Assembly: GCA_947591155.1 (NCBI GenBank)
Contig: CANQDA010000013.1
Coordinates: 20,109 to 84,108, forward strand
Source of the DNA: an uncultured Lachnospiraceae bacterium
GTDB taxonomy: Bacteria; Bacillota; Clostridia; Lachnospirales; Lachnospiraceae
Length of the DNA stretch: 64,000 nucleotides
Reading direction: 5' to 3'
Shown piece after piece: positions 1-8,733 of the stretch (position 1 is its first letter; each line of letters begins with the position of its first letter). Both the position numbers and the translations under genes were made by a program. The notes under the pieces are model-generated. The model was not told the DNA's origin, made no database searches, and was given only the letters and a program-made list of their open reading frames with translations.

Positions 1-1
1 A

Positions 2-118
2 ACGGACGAGGTCTTCGAGTCGGAGCAGTCGGTCGTCTTTGACGAGGCGGAGAACCGCATGCACACGATCAAGGCTGTGATTGCGGCAACGCTGGGATAT
101 GAGATCGGAGAGAAGTGA
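2..118 (+). CDS. C-terminal end of an unrecognised protein (partial)
   Basis: An open frame enters from the left edge and ends at TGA 116-118, giving the last 38 residues, which are acidic and end in GYEIGEK. No start lies inside the window. The frame has the codon usage of the GC-rich genes that follow. The fragment is too short to assign a family, and I do not recognise it. It is followed by about 155 bases without a clear gene before birA. Confidence 0.5.
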   Translation, partial: TDEVFESEQSVVFDEAENRMHTIKAVIAATLGYEIGEK

Positions 119-273
119 TAAGCGGCGATGCCAGACTGTGAAGTCGTCGGATAGTGGTTTCAGCGGCGTTGGAATTGCAGAAGAGAGAACCACGTATGCG
201 GTGATAAAGCGAGGGTTTCTGTTTGAGAAACATACGGACAGAACACTTGTGGTTTTGAGTGGAGAAATATGGA

Positions 274-1254
274 ATGAAATGCAGCGTACTGACCGCGCTC
301 GGCCGGACCGACGGGTTTGTGTCCGGGCAGGAGCTGTGCGACGAGCTTCAGGTGTCCCGCACGGCGGTCTGGAAAGTGATCAATCAATTGAAAGAAGAAG
401 GCTATGAGATAGAATCCGTGCCCCGGAAGGGGTATCGGATTCTTCATCGTCCCGACCTCGTGACCGCGGAGGAAGTGGAGAGCCGCCTGCAGACGAAGTG
501 GGTCGGGCGGCCGGTCCGGTACTGTGCGGCGACTGACTCGACAAACAACGAGGCGCGGCGGCTGGCGGAAGCAGGCGCGCCGTCCGGGACGCTTGTGGTC
601 GCGGAGGAGCAGAATCAGGGCAAAGGGCGCCGCGGGCGTTCGTGGGTGATGTCCCCGGGCAGCGCGGTTGCGATGACATTGCTTCTTCGCCCGGAGATCG
701 CTCCGACGCGCGCGTCCATGCTGACGCTCGTGATGGGGATCGCCGTGGCGCGCGCCTGCAGAAGCTTTTGCGGCGTGGAGACGAAGATCAAGTGGCCGAA
801 CGACGTCGTGGCGGACGGGCGGAAGATCTGTGGCATCCTGACCGAGATGAGCAGCGAGATCGACTACATCAATTATCTCGTGATCGGCGCTGGGATCAAC
901 ACTTACGTGCAGGATTTCCCGGAGGAGCTTGCACGGAAGGCCGTGTCGCTGCACGAGTTGACCGGCTCCCGGCCGGATCGCGCGGGGCTGATCGCGGAGT
1001 GTATGCGGCAGTTCGAGCTCTGCTATGAGGAGTTTCTAAAGACGCAGGATATGAGCGGACTGCGGGACGAGTACAACGCGCTTCTGACCGGGATCGGCGG
1101 GCGTGTGCGCGTGCTTGAGCCGGGCAATGAATATGACGGCGTCTCGGAGGGTGTCAACGAGCGAGGAGAGCTCCTCGTGTGCAGGGACGACGGAAAGGTC
1201 GAGGCGGTCTACGCCGGAGAAGTGTCGGTGCGGGGAATCTACGGATACGTGTGA
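274..1254 (+). CDS. birA: Bifunctional biotin-[acetyl-CoA carboxylase] ligase / biotin operon repressor
   Basis: BirA activates biotin as biotinyl-AMP and transfers it to the biotin carboxyl carrier protein; forms with an N-terminal helix-turn-helix also repress biotin genes. Visible features are a winged HTH at about residues 17-47, the biotin/ATP-binding loop GKGRRGRSW at 116-124, KWPNDV at 173-178, and GRKICGILTE, which carries the catalytic lysine, at 182-191. The C-terminal cap domain is complete. Length, 326 residues, is typical of the two-domain class. ATG 274 is chosen because GGAG lies 9 bases upstream; an in-frame GTG at 259 would add five residues but has no ribosome site. It opens the dusB-greA-lysS neighbourhood. 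Confidence 0.95.
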   Translation: MKCSVLTALGRTDGFVSGQELCDELQVSRTAVWKVINQLKEEGYEIESVPRKGYRILHRPDLVTAEEVESRLQTKWVGRPVRYCAATDSTNNEARRLAEAGAPSGTLVVAEEQNQGKGRRGRSWVMSPGSAVAMTLLLRPEIAPTRASMLTLVMGIAVARACRSFCGVETKIKWPNDVVADGRKICGILTEMSSEIDYINYLVIGAGINTYVQDFPEELARKAVSLHELTGSRPDRAGLIAECMRQFELCYEEFLKTQDMSGLRDEYNALLTGIGGRVRVLEPGNEYDGVSEGVNERGELLVCRDDGKVEAVYAGEVSVRGIYGYV

Positions 1255-1340
1255 AAACAGTGAGCCAGATGCCGCAGGCATGGAGCGGCCGTTTTCACAC
1301 AGAGCAAAGATGACAAAAAGAGCAGCGGAGGTAACTTTGT

Positions 1341-1682
1341 ATGAGTGAAAATGCCACGGTCGTGCTCTGCGGCGCGAACGCATACGAGGAAAAGTATTAT
1401 CTGAACGATGCTTTTGCAAATCTTCCGACGCAGATCAAGGAGGAGCTGCAGATCATGTGCGTACTGTTCACGCATGATGTCGGGGGAATCCTTTTGCTTG
1501 AGTTCGACGAGGACGGCGAGCTGCTGTTTCGGACGCAGGCGGCGCAGGACGACTATTCCTACGACGAGATCGGCGCGGAGCTGAAGATCAAGGAGCTGCA
1601 GCGCGAGAAGGAAGATTTGCTGCGTTCGCTGCAGCTGTACTATCAGGTGCTGACGAAAGGGATCGATTCGCTGGAGTTGTGA
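1341..1682 (+). CDS. Small conserved protein, DUF6145-like
   Basis: This is a 113-residue soluble protein with no signal peptide or membrane segment. The N-terminal half is a mixed alpha/beta stretch and residues about 70-105 are charged and likely form a coiled helix (ELKIKELQREKEDLLRSLQ). I associate it with DUF6145, a Lachnospiraceae family of unknown function found beside birA and dusB, from memory and not from a search. The start ATG has GGAGG nine bases upstream. It lies 86 bases after birA and in the same direction as dusB, so co-transcription is likely. Function is unknown. Confidence 0.75.
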   Translation: MSENATVVLCGANAYEEKYYLNDAFANLPTQIKEELQIMCVLFTHDVGGILLLEFDEDGELLFRTQAAQDDYSYDEIGAELKIKELQREKEDLLRSLQLYYQVLTKGIDSLEL

Positions 1683-1807
1683 GGCTTAAAAGACTTATAC
1701 TGCCGATTCTGTGAGAGCAACCGGAGGAGAAGGCAGAGAGATGGTCAAATAAAACAAGCGAAAAAGAACCAAAAGAACAGCTGGAAAAACAGCGCAGGGG
1801 CCGTGAC

Positions 1808-2812
1808 TTGAGTTTTCGCGAAGACAGGGATAGAAAAGTGGAAAATAAGATCAGAAAACTGAGAATCGGAAACGTGATTCTGGACAATAATATCATACTG
1901 GCGCCGATGGCAGGGGTATCCGACCTGCCATTTCGCTTACTCTGCCGGGAACAGGGCGCGGGACTGGTCTGCACGGAGATGATCAGCGCGAAGGCGATCT
2001 CTTTCGGCAACAAAAACACTGCCGCGCTGATGGAGACGACGCCCGACGAGCGGCCGGTCTCACTGCAGCTTTTCGGCTCCGACCCGGATATAATCAGCCG
2101 GATGGCCGCATATATTGAAGAGCAAGCGTTTGACATTCTGGACATCAACATGGGCTGCCCGGTGCCGAAGGTGGCCGGGAACGGCGAGGGTTCCGCGCTG
2201 ATGCGCGATCCGAAGTGCGTGGAGGAGATCGTCAAAAAGACGGCGCGCGCGACGAAGAAGCCGGTGACGGTCAAGATCCGGAAGGGTTTTTCGGAGGGCG
2301 AGGTCAACGCGGTGGAGATCGCGCGGATCGCGGAGGCTTCCGGGGCGGCGGCGGTTGCGGTGCACGGAAGGACGAGAGAACAGTATTATTCCGGCAAGGC
2401 AGATTGGGACATCATCCGGCAGGTGAAGGACGCGGTGCGCATTCCCGTGATCGGCAACGGCGACGTGAACTCAGCGCAGAGGGCGAAGCAGATGCTTGAG
2501 GAGACGGGCTGCGACGCGGTAATGGTCGGGCGGGCCGCGCGCGGCAACCCCTGGATCTTTCGGGAGATCCGGCAGTATCTCGAGACCGGAGAGATTCCGG
2601 AACGCCCGTCGCGCGAGGAGATTCGGCGCATGATGTTGCGGCACGCCCGGATGCAGATCGAGCACAAGGGCGAGTATATCGGCATCCGCGAAATGCGCAA
2701 GCACATTTCCTGGTACACGGCGGGTTATCCGAATTCCGCGAAGCTGCGCGGGGAGATCAATCTGGTGGAGTCGTATGAGGAGTTGGAGCGGCTGCTTATG
2801 GAGCGTTTTTGA
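1808..2812 (+). CDS. dusB: tRNA-dihydrouridine synthase B
   Basis: This FMN-dependent enzyme reduces specific uridines in the tRNA D-loop to dihydrouridine using NADPH. Visible are the TIM-barrel start LAPMAGVSDLPFR at about residues 31-43, the catalytic-cysteine motif NMGCPVPK (Cys117), then GRTREQYYSGKADW and VIGNGDV, which line the FMN site, and the C-terminal helical tRNA-binding domain. Length 334 is normal. The start is uncertain: TTG 1808 has GGGG upstream, while GTG 1838 has AGGGA seven bases upstream and would give an N-terminus closer to other DusB proteins. The spacer ahead of it is T-poor and contains a three-codon frame (ATG 1741) behind GGAGGAG. Confidence 0.93.
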   Translation: MSFREDRDRKVENKIRKLRIGNVILDNNIILAPMAGVSDLPFRLLCREQGAGLVCTEMISAKAISFGNKNTAALMETTPDERPVSLQLFGSDPDIISRMAAYIEEQAFDILDINMGCPVPKVAGNGEGSALMRDPKCVEEIVKKTARATKKPVTVKIRKGFSEGEVNAVEIARIAEASGAAAVAVHGRTREQYYSGKADWDIIRQVKDAVRIPVIGNGDVNSAQRAKQMLEETGCDAVMVGRAARGNPWIFREIRQYLETGEIPERPSREEIRRMMLRHARMQIEHKGEYIGIREMRKHISWYTAGYPNSAKLRGEINLVESYEELERLLMERF

Positions 2813-2885
2813 AAACGGAAAATTGCAAGGATAATTTTCGGTCAAATCTGGAACTGTGACGGCAATTTGAGAGAGTCCGTTTTCC

Positions 2886-2914
2886 TTGACAAAAGATAGT
2901 GAATCGGCTATAAT
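2886..2914 (+). promoter_or_regulatory. Consensus sigma-A promoter ahead of greA
   Basis: TTGACA (2886-2891) and TATAAT (2909-2914) are separated by exactly 17 bases. Both hexamers match the housekeeping consensus perfectly. Transcription would start near 2921, leaving a leader of about 85 bases before greA; greA and lysS are probably read from here. Confidence 0.88.
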
Positions 2915-3005
2915 TACGTGATTACTGAGGACGGACAAAAGAAGACATATGACCGGCAAAAGACGGACATCGAGTAATATTAAGTAAGAAGGGTGTTGAT
3001 TTGTA

Positions 3006-3488
3006 ATGGAAGAAAAAAAGAGACTGTTGACTTACACGGGACTGAAGAAACTGGAGGATGAGCTGCATGATCTGAAAGTAAACAGGCGCAAGCAGGTGGC
3101 GGACAAGATCAAAGAGGCCAGAGAGCAGGGTGATCTCTCGGAGAACGCGGAGTACGACGCTGCGAAGGACGAGCAGCGCGATATCGAGGCCCGCATCGAG
3201 GAGATCGAAAAGATTCTCAAGAACGCCGAGGTCGTCGTCGAGGACGAGGTGGACGTAGGAAAGATCAACGTCGGCTGCACGGTCAAGGTGTACGATGAGG
3301 AGTTCGAGGAGGAGATCGAGTTTATGATCGTCGGCTCTTCCGAGGCGAACAGTCTGGAAGGAAAGATTTCGAACGAGTCGCCGGTCGGCAAGGCGCTGAT
3401 CGGGCACAGCGTCGGGGATGAGGTGTCCGTGGAGACGCAGGCCGGTTCGATTGAATATAAAGTGTTGGAGATCCAGAGGTCGATCTGA
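3006..3488 (+). CDS. greA: Transcription elongation factor GreA
   Basis: GreA binds the secondary channel of RNA polymerase and stimulates cleavage of backtracked RNA so that stalled complexes resume. The 160-residue protein has the N-terminal antiparallel coiled coil (about residues 10-75) with the acidic tip motif GDLSENAEYDAAK at about 42-54, which supplies the catalytic acidic residues, and a C-terminal FKBP-like globular domain. Length is typical. The start ATG follows a GTGTTGATTTGTA leader with a weak ribosome site. A perfect promoter stands upstream, and lysS follows after 144 bases on the same strand. Confidence 0.97.
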   Translation: MEEKKRLLTYTGLKKLEDELHDLKVNRRKQVADKIKEAREQGDLSENAEYDAAKDEQRDIEARIEEIEKILKNAEVVVEDEVDVGKINVGCTVKVYDEEFEEEIEFMIVGSSEANSLEGKISNESPVGKALIGHSVGDEVSVETQAGSIEYKVLEIQRSI

Positions 3489-3632
3489 GAGAACCATATG
3501 GATGGTTAGGTTGGATCGGAATGATCGGCCGGGACCGAATCAGATAGAAAATGTAAGCCGCAGAGAAACGAGCGGATCGGACACAATAATGGCGCCGCAT
3601 GAGATTGCGGATGGAAGAAAGGGAGAGAAAAC

Positions 3633-5126
3633 GTGGCAGAACAGCAGAAGCAGCAGGTTCAGGAACAGGATATCAATCAGCTTTTGAAGGTGCGCCGGGA
3701 GAAGTTTGCGGAGCTGCAGGCGAACGGCGCGGATCCGTTTGTGATCACGAAATATGACGTGACGAATCACAGCACGGATGTGAAGGACGACTTTGAGGCG
3801 TACGAGGGCAAAACCGTGTCGATCGCAGGCCGCATGATGTCCAAACGCGTGATGGGCAAGGCTTCCTTCTGCAACGTTCAGGATTTAAAGGGTAATATTC
3901 AGTGCTATGTGGCGCGCGACTGCATCGGCGAGGAGCCGTACAAGGCGTTCAAGAAGATGGATATCGGCGACATTGTGGGCATCAAGGGCGAGGTCTTCAA
4001 GACAAAGACCGGTGAGATTTCCGTCCACGCATCCGAGGTGACGCTGCTCTCGAAGAGCCTGCAGGTGCTGCCGGAGAAGTTCCACGGACTGACGAACACG
4101 GATCTGCGCTATCGCCAGAGATACGTGGATCTGATCATGAACCCGGAGGTGAAGGACACCTTCATCAAGCGCTCAAAGATCATCAGCAGCATCCGCAAGT
4201 ATCTGGATGGACAGGGCTTCATGGAAGTCGAAACTCCGATGCTCGTGGCGAACGCGGGCGGCGCGGCGGCTCGGCCGTTCGAGACACATTTCAACGCGCT
4301 GAATGAGGACCTGAAGCTGCGTATTTCTCTTGAGCTGTACTTGAAGAGACTGATCGTGGGCGGCATGGAGCGCGTGTACGAGATCGGCCGCGTGTTCCGC
4401 AACGAGGGTCTGGATACCCGCCACAATCCGGAGTTCACGCTGATGGAGCTCTATCAGGCGTACACGGATTACAACGGAATGATGAACCTGACCGAGAACC
4501 TGTACCGCCATGTGGCGCAGGAGGTGCTCGGCACGACAAAGATCACCTACAACGGCATCGAGATGGATCTTGGCAAACCGTTCGAGCGCATCACGATGGT
4601 GGACGCCGTGAAGAAGTATTCGGGCGTCGACTTTGCGCAGATCCATACGCTGGAGGAAGCGCAGGCCGCGGCGAAGGAGCACAACATCGCCTACGAGAAG
4701 CGCCACAAGAAGGGCGACATTCTCAATCTCTTCTTCGAGGAGTTTGTCGAGGAGCATCTGCTGCAGCCGACGTTCGTGATGGATCACCCGATCGAGATCT
4801 CGCCGCTGACGAAGAAGAAGCCGGACAACCCCGAGTACGTGGAGCGCTTCGAGTTCTTCATGAACGGCTGGGAGATGGCGAACGCCTACTCCGAGCTGAA
4901 CGACCCGATCGATCAGCGTGAGCGCTTCAAGGCGCAGGAGGCGCTGCTGGCGCAGGGCGACGAGGAGGCCAACACGACCGACGAGGACTTCCTGAACGCA
5001 TTGGAGATCGGCATGCCGCCGACCGGCGGGATCGGCTTCGGCATTGACCGTATGGTGATGGTTTTCACAGACTCAGCCGCGATACGCGACGTGCTCGCCT
5101 TCCCCACGATGCGTACGCTGGAGTAA
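3633..5126 (+). CDS. lysS: Lysine--tRNA ligase, class II
   Basis: This enzyme charges tRNA-Lys with lysine at the cost of ATP. The 497-residue protein shows the N-terminal OB-fold anticodon-binding domain (about 60-145) and the class II catalytic core: motif 2 around [13 protein letters not shown] and motif 3 [11 protein letters not shown] near the C-terminus. The start is GTG 3633, preceded by a GAAAGGGAGAG ribosome site; no ATG nearby fits as well. The greA-lysS order is common in Firmicutes. A stem-loop with a T-run 144 bases past the stop would end the transcript, and the AT-rich accessory segment begins there. Confidence 0.97.
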   Translation: MAEQQKQQVQEQDINQLLKVRREKFAELQANGADPFVITKYDVTNHSTDVKDDFEAYEGKTVSIAGRMMSKRVMGKASFCNVQDLKGNIQCYVARDCIGEEPYKAFKKMDIGDIVGIKGEVFKTKTGEISVHASEVTLLSKSLQVLPEKFHGLTNTDLRYRQRYVDLIMNPEVKDTFIKRSKIISSIRKYLDGQGFMEVETPMLVANAGGAAARPFETHFNALNEDLKLRISLELYLKRLIVGGMERVYEIGRVFRNEGLDTRHNPEFTLMELYQAYTDYNGMMNLTENLYRHVAQEVLGTTKITYNGIEMDLGKPFERITMVDAVKKYSGVDFAQIHTLEEAQAAAKEHNIAYEKRHKKGDILNLFFEEFVEEHLLQPTFVMDHPIEISPLTKKKPDNPEYVERFEFFMNGWEMANAYSELNDPIDQRERFKAQEALLAQGDEEANTTDEDFLNALEIGMPPTGGIGFGIDRMVMVFTDSAAIRDVLAFPTMRTLE

Positions 5127-5269
5127 AAAAGCCCGTGTTTATGCGTGTTTGAAGCAGCTGCTATCATGGCGCTGTTACAAAAGCGCAACAAATTTTGAAC
5201 GAATAATACAGAATAATACCCGTATATACGTTCAAGACATTGTACGATCAGTTAAATATTTGTACCTGC

Positions 5270-5312
5270 AAGGACATTTTTCTAAAAGTAATTTTAGAGG
5301 AATGTCCTTTTT
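5270..5312 (+). terminator. Rho-independent terminator after lysS
   Basis: AAGGACATT (5270-5278) pairs with AATGTCCTT (5301-5309). An inner stem TCTAAAA/TTTTAGA closes on a GTAA loop, and TTTTT follows. The 5127-5269 stretch between lysS and this hairpin holds no gene I can support, and 5313-5527 is AT-rich without an evident gene. Confidence 0.8.
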
Positions 5313-5527
5313 AACTGTCATGATATACAGAAACAATTTTTCTGGAAGAGTGAACATGTTATAAAAGATTATACTACAAATATAATGACGGACTGCAATC
5401 CAGATATTACAATGATAGAGAAAGTGAGTAACGGTTAAGTAAGTATTTGGCAAAGTGACTGGGGATTAAGAGAGTATCTTTAATAGTTACTAAAATAGAT
5501 AAATAGTAAATAATAATGAATGAAATA

Positions 5528-5556
5528 TTGACCATGCCGATTCTCTTTTGTATAAT
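5528..5556 (+). promoter_or_regulatory. Promoter of the Xre/ImmA/PIN operon
   Basis: TTGACC (5528-5533), a 17-base spacer and TATAAT (5551-5556) form a near-consensus promoter 46 bases before the first start codon. Its position rules out the TTG at 5548 as a start, because that codon lies upstream of the transcription start. Confidence 0.82.
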
Positions 5557-5601
5557 ATAAGAGAGAAGGTGGAATTCCTGCCGGACAAGGAGGCGAGAGA
5601 T

Positions 5602-5979
5602 ATGGTTGATATGAAAGTGGTGATTGCAGGCAATATACTGGCGCTGCTTAAAAAGCAGAATAAAAAGCAGACCGATCTTGCAGATGCTCTTGGAACGAAA
5701 AAGCAGACTGTGAACAAAATGCTTAACGGTACGCGTATGATCAATGCTGTTGAGCTCAAATCAATTGCGGAGTATCTTGGCGTAAAGATGGAGGAACTGA
5801 CAAGGATATCCTCCGGACAAGCAGACACCAATGTTGTTCACGCATTTATGGGAAAGGTTCAGTCTGAACAGGCAAAGCAGGCGCTGCAGATTGCCGACGA
5901 GATTTCAGACATGATTTTGTTTCATAAAAGAGTTCGTGAGAATGGAAATGCTATGATGGATGCGTGGGAGGATGACTGA
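5602..5979 (+). CDS. Xre-family helix-turn-helix regulator
   Basis: This 125-residue protein is predicted to bind DNA through a Cro/CI-type HTH at about residues 8-62 (NILALLKKQNKKQTDLADAL, then the recognition helix KKQTVNKMLNG). The C-terminal part is helical and carries no known domain. ATG 5602 is the start because AAGGAGG sits seven bases upstream and a strong promoter ends at 5556. The stop overlaps the next start as TGATG, so the two genes are translationally coupled. Such regulators beside ImmA/IrrE proteases usually repress their own operon and are cleaved by the protease; that is inferred here from gene order. Confidence 0.88.
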   Translation: MVDMKVVIAGNILALLKKQNKKQTDLADALGTKKQTVNKMLNGTRMINAVELKSIAEYLGVKMEELTRISSGQADTNVVHAFMGKVQSEQAKQALQIADEISDMILFHKRVRENGNAMMDAWEDD

Positions 5980-6800
5980 TGAGAGATGTTTTTGGGGAAA
6001 GCTTATTCGGCAAGCAGCTCAAACAATTCGATGAGGTAAATGCTCTGGCGAAGTCTTTTGCTGTAAATTATTGCGGCAATACGATCATTCGTGATTCTAT
6101 ATTTGGTATTGTCACAAATTATGCAAGAAAGCGGGAATTGTCTATAGAAGTACTCAGATATCCGTTTGGAGATGAAGAACTGTGGGCATTTACATTTGTA
6201 AAAAAAGGAACGCTGTTTCTTTGCGTGAACTCAGAACTTGCTGTTTGTAAACAGATTTTTGCCGTAGCACATGAGTTATATCATATTCATTGCTATGCGG
6301 AAGATAAAGATCCGGATACGATTGTAAGCGGATCGCTGTTGGATTCGAAAACCGCGGATGATACGGCTGAGTCTCAGGAAGATCTTGAAGCAAATGCATT
6401 TGCCGGCTTACTGTTGATGCCGGACAGCATGCTGGACGAGCAGATCAAGTTATATGGTATTAGCGGAGAACGGATATTGACAGATGATGTGCTGATGCTG
6501 ATGGAATTATTTGCACTTCCGTATAAAGCGGTTGTGCTTCGTCTTGCAGAGAATCATAATATTACGCTGAACAAAACGCAGGAATTGCTGAAAGTGGATG
6601 CTTCTGTTGTGTCAGAGCGCATGAAGCTTACCGGGAAGGCCCTTGGATGGCAGCAGGACAGCAAAGAAATTTCGTATTTTGGCAGTCTGCTTGATGATAT
6701 GGAATACAACAGTGAAAACGAACTGTTGACAGACAGCCGGGAGAAAGCCGACAGAGAATACCTGGAAAAAATCAGAAAGGGCTTTCTTGATGAAAGATAA
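5979..6800 (+). CDS. ImmA/IrrE-family zinc metallopeptidase
   Basis: The 273-residue protein has the zinc-protease motif HELYH (His98, Glu99, His102) and, 35 residues later, EANAFAGLLLMP, whose Glu137 is the expected third ligand. This is the signature of the ImmA/IrrE (COG2856, DUF955) family, which cleaves Xre repressors in mobile elements and stress responses. The C-terminal third has no motif I recognise. The gene overlaps the Xre gene by one base and is followed after nine bases by a PIN-like gene, so all three form one operon. The likely substrate is the adjacent Xre protein; this is an inference. Confidence 0.9.
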   Translation: MRDVFGESLFGKQLKQFDEVNALAKSFAVNYCGNTIIRDSIFGIVTNYARKRELSIEVLRYPFGDEELWAFTFVKKGTLFLCVNSELAVCKQIFAVAHELYHIHCYAEDKDPDTIVSGSLLDSKTADDTAESQEDLEANAFAGLLLMPDSMLDEQIKLYGISGERILTDDVLMLMELFALPYKAVVLRLAENHNITLNKTQELLKVDASVVSERMKLTGKALGWQQDSKEISYFGSLLDDMEYNSENELLTDSREKADREYLEKIRKGFLDER

Positions 6801-6809
6801 GGTGGGCAT

Positions 6810-7619
6810 ATGACTCAAAAATATGCTCTTTTGGATACTGATTTTATATCCAAAACCCATCAGATCCGTAAGGACGATGAAAATAAGATGATTGACCGGA
6901 TAATGGAAATGCAGGGGTATCGGTTTTATTGCCATGAACAGATAAAGATAGAATTGGCAAGACACAATATGGGTAATGTATCTGAGTGGCTGAATGCTAA
7001 GATTTTGGAAGGAACTATCCATTGTGCATCAGATAAAGAAATAATGGATGAACTTCATACTATTTATTCAGATTCGGCTGAAGCGATGTATGCAAATATG
7101 CTCAGGAATGGCTGCGAAGCATACAGGAAGGGATATTTTGAGGAAAACTTCAAAAGGCTGCAGGAGTTGGATTATTTGACGATATCGAAGGAGTCCTTTC
7201 TTCAGGAGTTAGAGACAGACTGCTGCGAGATTGGTGCAGGAAAGAACCTCGGAGAGTTAAAGAGTTATGTTCTCCTTCAAGTGTTGAGTACAAAATTGGG
7301 CGAACAGATATATGTTTTTTGCTCTGATGATAAAAACGCACGAAACGGGATAGTGAGTCTTGGAGGTGCAAGATGCATCAGTATACTCACCGCATTCATG
7401 CGACTTAGCAAAGATGGAAATCTATCGAAAAAGGATGCGGAACCATATATTCAGGCCTATCTTGATGAGTGCAGAAAACATAAGCAGATAGCCTTTAAAG
7501 TCCATGATGCTTCAAAGCAGATGCGGATGTGCAAGGTTCCGTGTGAACAGGTAATCGAGGAGATGTATGCAGGCAAGCTGGAAGTGCTGCAGAACGGGAA
7601 TTTGAGATATAAAAAATAA
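6810..7619 (+). CDS. PIN-like nuclease domain protein, probable effector of the operon
   Basis: Three acidic sites match the PIN-domain pattern: LLDTDF with Asp9 (and Asp11), NLGELKSYVLL with Glu149, and CSDDKNAR with Asp173/Asp174, followed by an arginine as in RNase-type PIN proteins. PIN domains are Mg2+-dependent RNases, often toxins of toxin-antitoxin systems. The 269-residue length exceeds a minimal VapC, with a helical insertion between the first and second acidic sites. An AAGGTGG ribosome site precedes ATG 6810. The gene closes the Xre/protease operon. Low GC suggests transfer. I infer a nuclease effector released when the protease removes Xre; another RNA-related role is possible. 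Confidence 0.7.
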   Translation: MTQKYALLDTDFISKTHQIRKDDENKMIDRIMEMQGYRFYCHEQIKIELARHNMGNVSEWLNAKILEGTIHCASDKEIMDELHTIYSDSAEAMYANMLRNGCEAYRKGYFEENFKRLQELDYLTISKESFLQELETDCCEIGAGKNLGELKSYVLLQVLSTKLGEQIYVFCSDDKNARNGIVSLGGARCISILTAFMRLSKDGNLSKKDAEPYIQAYLDECRKHKQIAFKVHDASKQMRMCKVPCEQVIEEMYAGKLEVLQNGNLRYKK

Positions 7620-7711
7620 AACAGGCGTCGATATTTTTTGATATGACTCTTCTACATAGTAAAAATATAGTTTTTGCTAACTTCCGCTGACGAAATGGAT
7701 TTTGGGTGTTA

Positions 7712-7739
7712 TTTTTTTGTACAGGAAATTTGCTACAAT
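7712..7739 (+). promoter_or_regulatory. Possible extended -10 promoter
   Basis: TGCTACAAT (7731-7739) matches an extended -10 element. A T-rich stretch lies where the -35 would be, but no good hexamer is seen. It stands 70 bases before a broken micro-gene. Confidence 0.35.
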
Positions 7740-7809
7740 GACAGTGCAAGGAGAAGCTGATAAAGAAGATGCCTTGACAAAATCTGTTTTATAGACGGGA
7801 GGTCAGAAT

Positions 7810-7998
7810 ATGTTCGATTGGAATGGAAATGGAAAATATGATCTTTAGGACAGCATGTTTGATTACGAACTGTCAAGCTCTCACGTTTCATCTGGGGCTA
7901 ACTCAGACTGGTGGAAATGGTTTCCGTTTATTGTTGTGGTGGGTGCATGTCCGCCAATCGGAATTGTGATTACGCTTATAGCTTTGATGGTGGGGTAG
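7810..7998 (+). pseudogene. Micro-protein gene interrupted by an in-frame TAG
   Basis: ATG 7810 has a GGGAGG ribosome site. The frame reads MFDWNGNGKYDL, stops at TAG 7846-7848, then continues in frame with DSMFDYELSS through a C-terminal hydrophobic segment (WWKWFPFIVVV to ITLIALMVG) to a second TAG at 7996-7998. The intact form would be a 62-residue single-span membrane protein with an N-terminal EF-hand-like loop (D-x-N-x-N-G-x-x-D-x-x-D). In such loops the stop position is often Gln, so a CAG to TAG change is the simplest explanation. Re-initiation at ATG 7855 is possible. The rest of 7620-8133 has no other gene. Confidence 0.55.
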
Positions 7999-8133
7999 GG
8001 TTTAGTCTGCAATTAGAATGATATTATTATCGAAATGGAATGTTGATATAGATATTGGCTCGACGATGTGATATTATTTTATTAAGACGAATATTAATAG
8101 AAATTAGTTTTGAGTAAACAATTTATTATAATT

Positions 8134-8733
8134 ATGAAAGATTACACACTGGATTATTACAATCAAAATGCGGTGGCATTTTCCACAGATACCGTATCGG
8201 CAGACATGGCGCAGCCCCGGCATCGTTTTTTGGACAAGTTAAAACCGGGCGTTCATATTCTCGATTTCGGCTGCGGTTCCGGGCGCGATACAAAGTGTTT
8301 TCTGGATGCGGGATTTTCGGTAGACGCAACTGACGGCTCATCTGAATTGTGCCGCATCGCAAGCCGGTATACCGGGATTTCAGTAAAGCAGATGTTATTT
8401 CAAGAGTTGGATTCTGTCGAAGTTTATGACGGAATCTGGGCGTGTTCGTCTATCCTGCATTTGCCGAAAACGGAATTGCGAGACGTAATGTGCCGAATGA
8501 GAGATGCGCTGAAACCGTTCGGAATCATCTATACATCCTTCAAATACGGAACTTTTGAGGGTGAGCGGAACGGGAGATACTTTACGGATTTTACAAAAGA
8601 AACTTTCCGGGAATTTACGAAAGACATTCCGGGGATCGAGCAGGAGGAGTGCTGGATCACCGGAGATGCCCGTCCGGGAATAGGAGACGAGAAATGGCTG
8701 AATTTAATCCTCCGAAAAGCGGATACGATCTGA
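8134..8733 (+). CDS. Class I SAM-dependent methyltransferase
   Basis: A 199-residue Rossmann-fold methyltransferase. SAM-binding motif I is DFGCGSGRDT at about residues 44-53, followed by an acidic residue at the end of strand 2 (DATDGS) and a motif IV-like region (IWACSSILHLP). No DNA target-recognition domain or NPPY/DPPY motif is present, so a DNA modification role is not supported by sequence; it resembles small-molecule methyltransferases of the TehB type. ATG 8134 fits the family N-terminus, though TTG 8110 is in frame and neither has a good ribosome site. Its last 40 bases overlap the start of the HNH gene, which suggests co-expression. Confidence 0.85.
   Translation: MKDYTLDYYNQNAVAFSTDTVSADMAQPRHRFLDKLKPGVHILDFGCGSGRDTKCFLDAGFSVDATDGSSELCRIASRYTGISVKQMLFQELDSVEVYDGIWACSSILHLPKTELRDVMCRMRDALKPFGIIYTSFKYGTFEGERNGRYFTDFTKETFREFTKDIPGIEQEECWITGDARPGIGDEKWLNLILRKADTI

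Noticed and set aside
5548..5601. TTG 5548 as start of the Xre gene
   Set aside because: It lies upstream of the transcription start set by the promoter at 5528-5556; ATG 5602 has AAGGAGG at the right distance.
8134..8733. DNA methyltransferase of a restriction-modification system
   Set aside because: There is no NPPY/DPPY or cytosine-methylase PCQ motif and no target recognition domain.
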